64,000 nt of DNA from CAVSEK01 sp963726975 (GTDB taxonomy: Bacteria > Actinomycetota > Actinomycetes > Mycobacteriales > SCTD01), in contig CAVSEK010000001.1 in assembly GCA_963726975.1 (NCBI GenBank), positions 434,001-498,000 on the forward strand, in the 5' to 3' direction. Shown in pieces: positions 24,805 through 34,819 of this stretch. Numbering within the stretch: the first letter of the stretch is position 1; every line of letters begins with the position of its first letter. The notes beneath the pieces are model-generated. The model had not been told where the DNA came from. It was given only the letters and a program-made list of their open reading frames with translations, and searched no databases. Position numbers and translations under genes: made by a program.

Positions 24805-26037
24805 GTGCCCCGCCCGTCCCGCCCCCGCCGGGCCGTCCCGGCCCTGCCCGTGGCCCTCGCCGCGCTCGCCGTCCTCGGCACCGGCGTCTCCACGGCGGCG
24901 TCAGGGCTGCGCGCCACCTCTTCCTCGCCCCCGGTCGCCGCGGCCGTCCCGACCGCTGCCGGCACCCCGGGCGCGGGCCCCGCGCCGTCCGCCGTCCCGC
25001 AGGCCCGGGTCGCCGGCACCCTCCCGCCGCTGACCGCCCGGCAACGGGCGGACGTCTCCGTCACCGCGGCCGACGCGCTCACCCCTGAGTCGCTCGCGTC
25101 CCTGGTCGCCCTGACGCCCGGCGCCGTCGCCGTGCGCTCGGCCCCGGTCACCAGCGGCGACGCGCCGCTGCCCGCCGTGGCCGTCGACCCCAGCACCTTC
25201 CGGGCCTTCGCCGCCGAGGGCACCGCCGAGGCCGACGCCGTCTGGCAGGCCGTCGCCCGCGGCGAGGCCGTCGTCAGCCACGAGGCCGCGCAGCGCCTGC
25301 AGCTGGTGCTCGGCGGCACCGTCCCGGTCGTGCCGCGCGGCGGCGGCGCCCCCGTCCTGCTGCGGGTCGGCGCGCTCGCCACCACCGGGCTGCCCCGCAC
25401 CGACCTCGTCGTCGACGACGCCGTGGGCGGCGCGCTCGGCCTGCCCGGCCCCAACGAGGTGCTGCTCGGCGCCGGGGACGGCGACCCGCTGGCGCTGGCC
25501 TCCGCCGCCCGGGCGGTGGCCGGACCGGCCGACGTCGACCTGCTCACCGAGCCCGCCGCCCCGACGGCCTTCCTCACCGGCGGGAAGGCGGCCAAGGCCT
25601 TCGGCGCCTTCTCCTACCGCTACTTCCCCGACGGCACCATCGAGCCCGACGCCGCGTGGGTGCGCCAGAACATCGCCACCGCCGACGTGCCGGTGATGGG
25701 TCGGGTGACCTGCCACCGGCTCATGCTCCCGCAGCTGCGCGGCGCGCTCGCCGAGGTGCAGGCGCGCGGGCTCGCCGGCTCGCTGCACACCTTCGACGGC
25801 TGCTACGTGCCGCGCTTCATCGAGCGCAACCCGGCCCGCTCCGTGTCGCTGCACACCTGGGGCATCGCCATCGACCTCGACGCGTCGACGAACGGCCGCG
25901 GCATCCGGGGGACGATGGACCCGCAGGTCGTCGAGGTCTTCAAGCGCTGGGGCTTCCGCTGGGGCGGCGACTGGGCCTGGTCCGACCCGATGCACTTCGA
26001 GCTCGGCGCCGTGCTGGACGGCCCGCCGCCGCGCTGA
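24805..26037 (+). CDS. exported M15 family D-alanyl-D-alanine carboxypeptidase
   Basis: 410-residue exported peptidase. Seen: an N-terminal hydrophobic segment (VALAALAVLGTGVSTAASG, signal peptide or anchor), a Pro/Ala-rich linker, a middle domain of about 170 residues and a C-terminal M15C/VanY-like zinc domain with SLHTWGIAIDLD (His and Asp ligands) and DPMHFE (second His). M15 enzymes trim D-Ala or cross-links of peptidoglycan. GTG 24805 is preceded by AGGAG. TAGCCT at about 24766 could be its -10. The middle domain is not recognised and may regulate or anchor the enzyme. Confidence 0.85.
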   Translation: MPRPSRPRRAVPALPVALAALAVLGTGVSTAASGLRATSSSPPVAAAVPTAAGTPGAGPAPSAVPQARVAGTLPPLTARQRADVSVTAADALTPESLASLVALTPGAVAVRSAPVTSGDAPLPAVAVDPSTFRAFAAEGTAEADAVWQAVARGEAVVSHEAAQRLQLVLGGTVPVVPRGGGAPVLLRVGALATTGLPRTDLVVDDAVGGALGLPGPNEVLLGAGDGDPLALASAARAVAGPADVDLLTEPAAPTAFLTGGKAAKAFGAFSYRYFPDGTIEPDAAWVRQNIATADVPVMGRVTCHRLMLPQLRGALAEVQARGLAGSLHTFDGCYVPRFIERNPARSVSLHTWGIAIDLDASTNGRGIRGTMDPQVVEVFKRWGFRWGGDWAWSDPMHFELGAVLDGPPPR

Positions 26038-26041
26038 GCGC

Positions 26042-27655
26042 TCATCCCCGGCGCACGGTCCGGGACCGCAGCGCGGGCAGGGCCAGCCGGACGTCGCGCA
26101 GCACCTCGTCGGCGGCGTTGCGGCCGCACCAGCCGTGCACCCCGCCGCCCGGGTGGGTGCCCGCGCCGCACTGGTAGAGGCCCGCGACCGGGAGCGCGTA
26201 CGGCGACCAGCCCGGGACCGGCCGCAGCACGGACAGCTGGTCGAGCGACGCGGAGCCGCCCCCGACGTCGCCGCCGGCGAGGTTCGGGTCGCGGGCCTGC
26301 AGGTCCAGCGGGGTCGTGACCGTCATGGCGACGACGTGCGCCCGCAGCCCCGGGGCGTGGCGCTCCAGCCGGTCGAGCACCCGCTCGGCGAAGACCGGCG
26401 CCCAGTCGGCGGCCAGCGCGCCCGCGGCGTCGCCCCGCGGCGCCGCCGGGCAGTGGCACTCGACCCACAGCGACGCCGCGCCGGCCGGGACGCGGGTCGG
26501 GTCGGCGCGGTCCTGCTGCCCGACGATGAGCTGCGGCGCCGCGGGCAGGAGCCCCCGCCGCACCTGCGCCTGCGCCAGCGCCAGCTCGTCGAGGTCGCCC
26601 GTGACGTGCACGACGAGGCTGTCGCGCAGCCGCTGGTCGCGCCAGGGGGCGGGGGCGTCCAGGTCGACGTCGAGCCGGAAGTAGCCGCTCGTGCCCCGGT
26701 GCCGGCCCAGCGCCGCGAGCCAGCGGGCCGGCAGGTGCTCCTCGCCGACCAGGTCCCGAGCGAGCGCCGCGGGCGCGACGTCGCACACGACGGCGCGGCG
26801 GGCCCGCACCCCCGAGCCGTCGGCGGCGACCACGCCGAGCGCGCGCCCGCCGCGCACGACCACCCGCCGCACGTCGACGCCGGTGCGCACGACGACCCCC
26901 GCCTCCCGCGCGGCGTCGGCCATCGCCTCCGCGAGCCGGACCGCGCCGCCGACCGGGACCGGCATGCCGTGCGCCTGCGCCGACATGGCCAGCAGCAGCG
27001 CCGGGGGCGTCGAGCCGGCCCCGTCGACGGGCACGTCGGCGTGCGTCGCCCCTGCGCAGAGCAGCATCCGGGCGGCCGACGACGTCAGGGCCGTCTGGGC
27101 GTACGCCTCCACCGGCGCCAGCAGCGTCTTCGCCGTGCCGAGCGCACCGCGCACACCCTCCCCGGCGAGCGCGCGCAGCAGCGGCAGCGGCGCCGACAGC
27201 GGCGGCCCCAGCAGCGCCCGGAACAGCAGCGCGCCGCGGCGCTCCCACCAGCCGCTCAGCTCCGCCCAGCGCGGGTCGCCCAGCTGCTCGGCGGTCTGCG
27301 CCGCCGTCGTCGCCATGACGGCGGCCGGCACGTCCGGGTCCCAGACCGCGCTGACCGGCGACGACGTGCGCGCCCAGTCGACCCGGCGGTCCAGGCCGAG
27401 CTCGGCGAGCACCGGGCTGGTGTGGAGCACGCCGTAGAAGGCCGAGCCCCAGTCGTGCAGGTAGCCGCCCGGGGTGGTGTCGCTGCCCACCGCGCCCCCG
27501 ACGACCGGCGCGCGCTCGAGCAGCTCGACGCTCCACCCGGCACGGGCCAGCCGGACGGCGGCCACCAGCCCGTTGGGCCCCGCGCCGACGACGACGGCGT
27601 CCGCCGACCCGCCCGCCGACCCGCCCGCCGAGCCGCCGACCGCCACGCCCGGCAC
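26042..27655 (-). CDS. FAD-dependent oxidoreductase, CrtI/PYROXD2-like
   Basis: 537-residue flavoprotein of the phytoene desaturase-like amine oxidase superfamily. Seen: the dinucleotide-binding motif VVVGAGPNGLVAAVRLARAG near residues 20-40, the ERAPVVGG motif following, and the C-terminal FAD-contact region GLYQCGAGTHPGGGVHGWCGRNAA. The GSAGGSAGG stretch before the Rossmann fold is low-complexity, and a start further in is possible. No carotenoid genes are nearby, so desaturase activity is not assumed. It converges on the M15 gene with four bases between stops. Confidence 0.86.
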   Translation of the reverse strand: MPGVAVGGSAGGSAGGSADAVVVGAGPNGLVAAVRLARAGWSVELLERAPVVGGAVGSDTTPGGYLHDWGSAFYGVLHTSPVLAELGLDRRVDWARTSSPVSAVWDPDVPAAVMATTAAQTAEQLGDPRWAELSGWWERRGALLFRALLGPPLSAPLPLLRALAGEGVRGALGTAKTLLAPVEAYAQTALTSSAARMLLCAGATHADVPVDGAGSTPPALLLAMSAQAHGMPVPVGGAVRLAEAMADAAREAGVVVRTGVDVRRVVVRGGRALGVVAADGSGVRARRAVVCDVAPAALARDLVGEEHLPARWLAALGRHRGTSGYFRLDVDLDAPAPWRDQRLRDSLVVHVTGDLDELALAQAQVRRGLLPAAPQLIVGQQDRADPTRVPAGAASLWVECHCPAAPRGDAAGALAADWAPVFAERVLDRLERHAPGLRAHVVAMTVTTPLDLQARDPNLAGGDVGGGSASLDQLSVLRPVPGWSPYALPVAGLYQCGAGTHPGGGVHGWCGRNAADEVLRDVRLALPALRSRTVRRG

Positions 27656-27678
27656 GGTGCCACAGGTGGCGGACGCGC

Positions 27679-27708
27679 GACGGCCCGGTCCCGCGGGACC
27701 GGGCCGTC
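27679..27708 (-). terminator. perfect hairpin terminator after groEL
   Basis: A 14-base stem (27679-27692 with 27695-27708) separated by only GC gives a perfect palindrome about 18 bases after the groEL stop and before the next minus-strand gene. Confidence 0.8.
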
Positions 27709-27725
27709 GGACGGCGGTGGAGCGC

Positions 27726-29348
<1,623 letters not shown>

Positions 29349-29406
29349 GCGTTCCTCTGCGTCCTTGTGGAGTGCGTGGGGTGGGTCACGGACAGGGCAC
29401 GAGACG

Positions 29407-29442
29407 ACGCCCCGGGGGCCCGAGTCGGGCCGCCCGGGGCGT
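29407..29442 (-). terminator. groES-groEL intercistronic hairpin
   Basis: An arm of 17 bases from 29407 pairs with 18 bases ending at 29442 with one bulge and a very small loop. It lies between groES and groEL and could attenuate read-through or stabilise the groES end. Confidence 0.65.
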
Positions 29443-29475
29443 CGGTCGTGCTGGGTGCGGGAGAGCGGGGTGCGC

Positions 29476-29781
29476 TCAGCCCTCGATGACGGCGAGCACG
29501 TCGCGGGCGGAGAGCACGAGGTACTCCTCGCCGGCGTACTTGACCTCGGTGCCGCCGTACTTGCTGTAGAGCACCTTGTCGCCGACGTTGACGTCGAGGG
29601 GGACGCGGTTGCCGTCCTCGAAGCGGCCCGGGCCGACGGCCAGGACGATGCCCTCCTGGGGCTTCTCCTTGGCCGTGTCCGGGATGACGAGGCCGCTGGC
29701 GGTCGTGGTCTCGGCCTCGACGGCCTGCACGACGATGCGGTCCTCGAGCGGCTTGATGGCGACCTTGGTCGCGGTGGTCAC
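29476..29781 (-). CDS. groES: co-chaperonin GroES
   Basis: 101-residue 10-kDa chaperonin lid. Seen: IKPLEDRIVVQAVEAETTTASGLVIPDTAKEK with the mobile loop, GPGRFEDG, DVNVGDKVLYSKYGGTEVK and the end LSARDVLAVIEG; all are diagnostic. GTG 29781. It is transcribed first in the groES-groEL1 unit and lies downstream of a CIRCE element, so it is expected to be repressed by HrcA and induced by heat. Confidence 0.98.
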   Translation of the reverse strand: MTTATKVAIKPLEDRIVVQAVEAETTTASGLVIPDTAKEKPQEGIVLAVGPGRFEDGNRVPLDVNVGDKVLYSKYGGTEVKYAGEEYLVLSARDVLAVIEG

Positions 29782-29860
29782 GGTGCCTCCATGGGGTCGT
29801 ACGCAGTCGTGGGGTCCAGACCGGCGGCTCGCCGTCGCGGGGGTCGAGCGCCGGGTCTGA

Positions 29861-29887
29861 CTGGCACTCTAGACCCAGGAGTGCCAA
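29861..29887 (-). promoter_or_regulatory. CIRCE operator and groES promoter
   Basis: CTGGCACTC and GAGTGCCAA separated by nine bases form the HrcA-binding CIRCE element, close to the consensus TTAGCACTC-N9-GAGTGCTAA. A minus-strand -10 TAGAGT (29866-29871) lies within it, and TTGCCC (29890-29895) stands 18 bases upstream as -35. The groES start is 80 bases downstream. Confidence 0.88.
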
Positions 29888-29997
29888 CGGGGCAACGGGG
29901 CCGGGTGGCGCGCCTCGGGCCGCCCGGCGACGCAGGGGCCATGATTCCTGCAGGGGCCGCGGGGAAGCGTCCCCGGGGGGACCGACGGGGGGACCGC

Positions 29998-31983
29998 GTG
30001 CCGACGCCAGCCGCACGCGCGCTCGGGCCGTACGTCGCCGGCGTGTGCACCCTGGCCCTGGTCGTCACGGGGCTGTCGCTCCTGTCGCCGCACCGGCCCG
30101 CCGCCGAGCCGTGGCCGACCTTCGTCCTGCTCGCCGCGGCCGTGGTCGTCGGCGAGCTGCGGCCGGTCGTCGTCACCCGCGGCGACCGCAAGGACGAGCT
30201 CACCGTCTCCCCCACCCTCGCGCTCGTGCTCGTCGTGCTCGGCCCGCTGTGGTTCGCGCTGGCGGTGCTCGCCGCGGGGGTGGCGCTGGAGGACCTGAGG
30301 CGGCGCAAGGACCCCGTCAAGGTCGCCTTCAACACCGCGCAGTACGTCGTCAGCCTGGGTGCCGCGCGGCTCACCTGGTCCCTGACCTCCGGCGAGCCGC
30401 TGTCGGCCAGCGCGCCGGTCGCGCTCCCCCGCGACCTTCTGCCGGTGCTGCTGGCCGGTCTCGTGTGGTTCGTCGTCAACTACGTCCTGGCCGGCACGGC
30501 CTCCGCCCTGGCGCAGGGCCAGCCGGTGCTGGCGGACCTGCGCGAGGACGTCCGCTTCCACGCCGCCACCAGCGGGGTGCTGCTCGGCTTCGCCCCCGTG
30601 GTGCTCGCGGCCGTCCAGACCTCGCTGTGGCTGCTGCCGCTGTCGCTGGTGCCCCTGCAGGCCGTCTACGTCAGTGCCCGGCTCGCGGCCAGCCGGGAGC
30701 ACGACGCGCTGCACGACGGGCTCACCGGGCTGGGCAACCGCGAGCTGCTGCGACAGCGGGTCGGGAGCGTCGACCCGCAGGGCCCGAGCCGCTACGCGCT
30801 GCTCCTCGTCGACCTCGACCACTTCAAGGAGATCAACGACACCCTGGGGCACCCGGTCGGCGACGACCTGCTGCGGGAGGTCGCGGTGCGCCTGCGGCGC
30901 GCGACGCGGGTCGGCGACACGGTCTGCCGGCTCGGCGGCGACGAGTTCGCCGTGCTCGTCCCCCGCGAGGACGGCTCGGGCGGGCTCGACCTCGCCGCCC
31001 GGCTGCTGGCCGGGCTGGAGGAGTCCTTCGTCGTCGACGGCGCACGGCTCGACGTCGACGCCAGCATCGGCGTGGCGCTGCTGCCCGAGCACGGCCGCGA
31101 CGTCGACGTGCTGCTGCAGCGCGCCGACGTCGCGCTGTACTCCGCCAAGTCCGACCGCGGCACCGCCCGGCTCTACGACGAGACGACCGACCTGCACACC
31201 CGCGAGCGGCTGGCGCTCGCCACCGACCTGCGGGGGGCGCTGGAGACCGGCGCGCTGTTCTGCGTCTACCAGCCCAAGGTCGACGCCGCGTCGGGACGCC
31301 CGGTCGGGGTCGAGGCCCTGGTGCGCTGGCGCACGCCCGACGGCGTGCTCGCCCCGGAGGCGTTCCTGTCGGTCGCCGAGAACACCGGCCTGGTCCGGCC
31401 GCTGACGCTGGCCGTCCTCGACCGGGCCCTGGGCGACCGGGCCGCCTGGGGCCGGCCCGGCTCCGACCTCGAGCTGTCGGTCAACCTGTCGGTGCGCCAG
31501 CTCACCGACCTCGAGCTGCCTCGCCAGGTCGAGCGGCTGCTGCGCCGGCACGCGGCGACGCCGACGTCGCTGGTGCTGGAGATGACCGAGACGGCGGTGA
31601 TGTCGGACCCCGCCCGCGCGCTCGTCGTGCTCGACGAGCTGCGCCGGCTCGGCGTGCGGCTCGCCATCGACGACTTCGGCACCGGCTACTCGTCGCTGTC
31701 CTACCTCGACCGGCTGGACGTCGACGAGCTCAAGATCGACCGGTCCTTCGTCACGGGGCTCGGGGCCGGCCTCGGCAACGCCAGCATCGTGCGCTCGACG
31801 ATCGAGCTCGGCCACAACCTGGGCCTGCGGCTGGTCGCCGAGGGCGTGGAGGACCAGCGGTCGTACGACCTGGTGCGCGGCTGGGGCTGCGACCAGGTGC
31901 AGGGGTTCCTGCTCAGCCGGCCGCTGGAGGCGGCGCAGGTGCCGCGGTGGCTGGTCGAGCGGGCGGGCGCGCGAGGCCTCTGA
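29998..31983 (+). CDS. membrane GGDEF-EAL cyclic-di-GMP protein
   Basis: 661-residue bifunctional c-di-GMP enzyme. Seen: a membrane part of about 230 residues with some six hydrophobic helices (MASE-like), a GGDEF domain with the intact active site LGGDEFAVL and the substrate-site LVDLDHFKEIND, and an EAL domain with EALVRW, NLSVRQL, MTETAVMSD and the metal motif IDDFGTGYSS plus LKIDRSF. Both active sites look complete, so it may make and degrade c-di-GMP. GTG 29998 has a GGGGGGA run upstream; ATG 29941 would extend it. Its last 71 bases overlap the convergent DUF5317 gene. Confidence 0.92.
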   Translation: MPTPAARALGPYVAGVCTLALVVTGLSLLSPHRPAAEPWPTFVLLAAAVVVGELRPVVVTRGDRKDELTVSPTLALVLVVLGPLWFALAVLAAGVALEDLRRRKDPVKVAFNTAQYVVSLGAARLTWSLTSGEPLSASAPVALPRDLLPVLLAGLVWFVVNYVLAGTASALAQGQPVLADLREDVRFHAATSGVLLGFAPVVLAAVQTSLWLLPLSLVPLQAVYVSARLAASREHDALHDGLTGLGNRELLRQRVGSVDPQGPSRYALLLVDLDHFKEINDTLGHPVGDDLLREVAVRLRRATRVGDTVCRLGGDEFAVLVPREDGSGGLDLAARLLAGLEESFVVDGARLDVDASIGVALLPEHGRDVDVLLQRADVALYSAKSDRGTARLYDETTDLHTRERLALATDLRGALETGALFCVYQPKVDAASGRPVGVEALVRWRTPDGVLAPEAFLSVAENTGLVRPLTLAVLDRALGDRAAWGRPGSDLELSVNLSVRQLTDLELPRQVERLLRRHAATPTSLVLEMTETAVMSDPARALVVLDELRRLGVRLAIDDFGTGYSSLSYLDRLDVDELKIDRSFVTGLGAGLGNASIVRSTIELGHNLGLRLVAEGVEDQRSYDLVRGWGCDQVQGFLLSRPLEAAQVPRWLVERAGARGL

Positions 31984-32512
31984 GCACGCGCGCGGGGACG
32001 GTGCCGCAGGTGCCGTGCACGAGCCACAGCACGCCGGCGAGGACCGCGAGGTCGCCGGGGCTGAAGACGTTGCCCAGCGGCAGCCAGGCCGGCGAGGCCC
32101 AGACGTCGCCGAGCGCGGCCAGGTGGGCGTGCGGCAGCACCTCGCTGTTGGTGTAGCCGTCGACGACCGGCGTCAGGCCGGCCCGGCGCACCGCCTGCTC
32201 GGCGGCGGGCATCGTGCCGCCGTTGACCGCGAGCACGAGCGCGTTGCCCGCCGCGCCGAGGGCGACCAGCGGCAGCCCGGGCACCGCCCGGTTGCGCAGC
32301 ACGACGAGCCCCGCCAGGGCGTACGAGAGCGCGTGCAGCGCCAGCAGCAGCGCTCGCGGGCCCGGGAGCACGACCAGCGCGAGCACCTGGCAGGCCAGCG
32401 CGGCGACGAGCAGCGGCAGCCCGCGCAGGTGCAGGCCGGCCAGGCGGCCCAGCCTGCCGCCCGTCACGGGGACGAGCAGCAGGCCCAGGCCGACGACGGC
32501 GACGAGCAGCAC
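31913..32512 (-). CDS. DUF5317 family membrane protein
   Basis: 199-residue multispanning membrane protein, DUF5317 type; function unknown. Seen: hydrophobic segments MLLVAVVGLGLLLVPVTGG, LRGLPLLVAALACQVLALVVL, LLLALHALSYALAGLVVL, LPLVALGAAGNALVLAVN and the conserved NGGTMPAAEQAVRRAGL; then FSPGDLAVLAGVLWLVH. GTG 32512. Its 3' end overlaps the end of the GGDEF-EAL gene tail to tail, so the stop at 31913 may in truth be earlier if an indel is present, but no sign of one is seen. Confidence 0.82.
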   Translation of the reverse strand: MLLVAVVGLGLLLVPVTGGRLGRLAGLHLRGLPLLVAALACQVLALVVLPGPRALLLALHALSYALAGLVVLRNRAVPGLPLVALGAAGNALVLAVNGGTMPAAEQAVRRAGLTPVVDGYTNSEVLPHAHLAALGDVWASPAWLPLGNVFSPGDLAVLAGVLWLVHGTCGTVPARVLRGLARPPARPATAAPAPPPAAG

Positions 32513-32530
32513 GACGTGCGGGTCAGCCGC

Positions 32531-32620
32531 TCAGTGCCACTTGCGCCCGGCCTCCACGACCGCGACGAGCAGGGCCAGGGTGGTGCCGGAACCGCTCAGA
32601 CGCAGCAGGTGCTTCCACAT
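32531..32620 (-). CDS. 29-residue membrane peptide
   Basis: Short gene encoding MWKHLLRLSGSGTTLALLVA followed by VVEAGRKWH. Seen: ATG 32620 with GGAGG five to six bases upstream, a basic N-terminal amphipathic stretch, one hydrophobic segment (TTLALLVAVV) and a basic C-terminal tail, i.e. a likely single-pass or membrane-associated peptide. No family is assigned. It stands alone between tsaD and the DUF5317 gene, after a hairpin. The strong ribosome binding site and protein-like composition favour a real gene over chance. Confidence 0.6.
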   Translation of the reverse strand: MWKHLLRLSGSGTTLALLVAVVEAGRKWH

Positions 32621-32662
32621 GCGGACCTCCAGGGTCGAGGGGGCGTGCGCTGCCGGGCTCAG

Positions 32663-32689
32663 GGGCGGAGGGCGGTCGGCCCTCCGCCC
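32663..32689 (-). terminator. hairpin after tsaD
   Basis: GGGCGGAGGGC and GCCCTCCGCCC form a perfect 11-base stem with a five-base loop, between tsaD and the 29-residue peptide gene. Confidence 0.7.
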
Positions 32690-32779
32690 TGCATCCTCGG
32701 CGCTGCGGGCGCCCCGGCCCATGGTCACTTGGTGCCATCTTCGCGTACCTGAGCGTGACGGAGGGGGGCGGACGGCGGC

Positions 32780-33800
32780 TCAGACCCGCACGTCGTGCAC
32801 CGGCAGGCCGCTGTCCGCGCCCAGGTCCAGACCGCTGGCCGGGGCGCCGGCCGCCGCCAGCCGCGCCCCGAGCGCTGCGACCATCGCGCCGTTGTCGGTG
32901 CACAGCCCCGGTCGTGGCACCCGCAGGCGCAGTCCCGCCGCGTCGCACCGCTGCTGCGCGAGCGCCCGCAGGCGGCTGTTGGCCGCCACCCCACCACCGA
33001 TGAGCAGGGTGTCGACGCCGGAGTCGCGGCAGGCCCGCACCGCCTTGGCCGTGAGGACGTCGACGACCGCCTCCTGGAAGCTCGCGCAGACGTCGGCGAC
33101 CGGCACCGGCCCGTCGTGCGCCTCCACCCAGCGCGCGACCGCGGTCTTGAGCCCGGAGAAGCTCACGTCGTAGGACCCGTCGCGCAGCGCCCTCGGGAAG
33201 GCGATCGCCGCCGGGTCGCCCTCGCGGGCCAGGCGGTCGACGACCGGGCCGCCGGGGAAGCCGAGCCCGAGCAGCCGGGCGACCTTGTCGAAGGCCTCCC
33301 CCGCCGCGTCGTCGAGCGTCGAGCCCAGCGCGGTCAGCCCCGCGGTGAGGTCCTCGACGAGCAGCAGGCTGGAGTGCCCTCCGGAGACGAGCAGCGCCAC
33401 GCACGGCTCGGGCAGCGGGCCGTGCTCGAGGACGTCGACGGCGACGTGCGCGGCGAGGTGGTTGACGCCGTAGAGCGGCACGTCGAGGGCGAGGGCGTAC
33501 GCCTTGGCCGCCGCGACCCCGACGAGCAGAGCGCCGGCGAGCCCCGGCCCGGCGGTCACCGCGACCGCGTCGACGTCGCCGAGCCGCGACCCCGGCCTCG
33601 GCGAGCGCCCGGTGCACCGTCGGCACCATCGCCTCGACGTGCGCCCGGCTGGCCACCTCGGGCACCACCCCGCCGAAGCGGGCGTGCTCCTCGACGCAGG
33701 AGGCGACGGCGTCGGCCAGCAGCGTGTGCCCGCGCACGACGCCGACGCCGGTCTCGTCGCAGGAGGTCTCGATGCCCAGGACGAGCGGCTCGTCGGTCAC
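32780..33800 (-). CDS. tsaD: tRNA t6A threonylcarbamoyltransferase TsaD, one frameshift
   Basis: Catalytic subunit that transfers the threonylcarbamoyl group to A37 of ANN-decoding tRNAs. Seen: LGIETSCDETGVGVV, GGVVPEVASRAHVEAMVPTV with metal-ligand His residues, then, after a frame break near 33595, LGDVDAVAVTAGPGLAGALLVG, the LYGVNHLAAH motif, LVSGGHSSLL, and ASFQEAVVDVLTAKAV. One surplus G in GCCGGGGTCG explains the break. Corrected length is about 339 residues, normal. The gene is essential in most bacteria, so a sequence error is likely. TAGGCT six bases before the GTG suggests a leaderless start. Confidence 0.94.
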
Positions 33801-33806
33801 CGGGCC

Positions 33807-33812
33807 AGCCTA
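33807..33812 (-). promoter_or_regulatory. -10-like TAGGCT before tsaD, made from the rimI stop codon
   Basis: The TAG stop of rimI (33812-33810) is the first half of TAGGCT, which ends six bases before the tsaD GTG. The spacing fits leaderless transcription. Confidence 0.45.
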
Positions 33813-34257
33813 GGAGCGCCGGGTCAGCACGAGCGCGTCCGTGCCGCTGGGGCGGTAGTAGCCGCGCCGCACGCCGGTGCGCACGAAGCCGGCGCGCGCG
33901 TACAGCCGCTGCGCCGGCGCGTTGTCGGCGCGGACCTCCAGCGACACCGCCCGCTGCCCGCGGCGCGCCGCCTCGGCCAGCAGCGCGCCGAGCAGCCGCG
34001 CCCCCAGGCCCTGCCCCTGCGCGGCGGGCGCCACCGCCATCGTCTGCACCCACGCCTCGTCGGGGTAGTCGCACAGGCCGGCGTAGCCGACCAGCCGCAT
34101 CGCCTCGCAGCGCGACGAGGTAGTGGCGGGTGTCGAGCTGCCCGAGCTCGGACCAGAAGGCGCGCGCCGTCCAGGGCTCGTCGCCGAACAGGGCCTGCTC
34201 CAGCGGCAGCACCTGCTCGACGTGCCACCAGCGCATCCGCTCCAGGCGCGCGCTCAC
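33810..34257 (-). CDS. rimI: ribosomal protein S18-alanine N-acetyltransferase-like, one frameshift
   Basis: RimI-type GNAT that acetylates the N terminus of S18 or related targets; it is usually beside tsaB/tsaD. Seen: N-terminal MRWWHVEQVLPLEQALFGDEPWTARAFWSEL, the RimI hallmark, then after a break near 34105 RLVGYAGLCDYPDEAWVQTMAVAPAAQGQGLGARLL with the acetyl-CoA loop QGQGLGARL and the end EVRADNAPAQRLYARAGF. One surplus base near CTGCGAGGCG explains the break. Corrected length about 148 residues is normal. GTG 34257 follows the preceding gene by seven bases. Confidence 0.88.
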
Positions 34258-34264
34258 CGGCTCC

Positions 34265-34816
34265 TCACCACGGCGCCGCCTCGCTCGTCGTGCGCCCGTG
34301 CCGCAGGTCGACGCGGTGCAGCACGTCGCCCGAGCGCAGGTGCACCTCGTCGTCGAGCCGGCCCAGCCAGGTGGCGCCCGCTCCCAGCGGGCCGCTCTCC
34401 CACGCCAGGCCGCGCGCGTCGTACGCCGCGAGCACCTCGTCGCCGAGCAGCAGCGCGAGGCCGCGGTCGGCGGCCGGCACCAGCAGCCGGCTGCCCGGCA
34501 CGTCGAGCCGGGCCCAGACGTCGGGGTCCCGGACGTCGACGACGAAGGGCAGGCCGCCGAGCGCGACGAGCAGCGTGTGCGGCTCCGGCCAGCTCGCCAC
34601 GACCGACAGCCGGCCGGCCGCGAGCTCGCTGGCGAAGACCCCCGTCCACGGCGCCCGGTCGCGCGGCCCGATCCGCAGCCAGGCGCCGTCGGAGCCGCCG
34701 TCGCGCCGGGCCCCCGGGTAGTAGACGACCTCGTCCAGCCGGCCCCGGACCGTGCGCTCGTGCGCGACGTCGTAGGCGTGCGGGAAGGCCTCCAGCCACA
34801 GCGGCGTGTCGCTCAC
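34265..34816 (-). CDS. uncharacterised protein between tsaB and rimI
   Basis: 183-residue soluble protein that I do not recognise. Seen: N-terminal PLWLEAFPHAYDVAHERTVRGRLDEVVYYP and a run of beta-strand-like segments (LSVVASWPEPHTLLVALGGLPFVVDVRD, ARLDVPGSRLLVPAADRGLALLLGDEVLAAY) suggestive of a beta-rich fold. It starts with GTG four bases after the tsaB stop and ends seven bases before rimI, so it is cotranscribed with t6A and S18 modification genes. A role in that pathway is only suggested by context. Confidence 0.8.
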   Translation of the reverse strand: MSDTPLWLEAFPHAYDVAHERTVRGRLDEVVYYPGARRDGGSDGAWLRIGPRDRAPWTGVFASELAAGRLSVVASWPEPHTLLVALGGLPFVVDVRDPDVWARLDVPGSRLLVPAADRGLALLLGDEVLAAYDARGLAWESGPLGAGATWLGRLDDEVHLRSGDVLHRVDLRHGRTTSEAAPW

Positions 34817-34819
34817 GGC

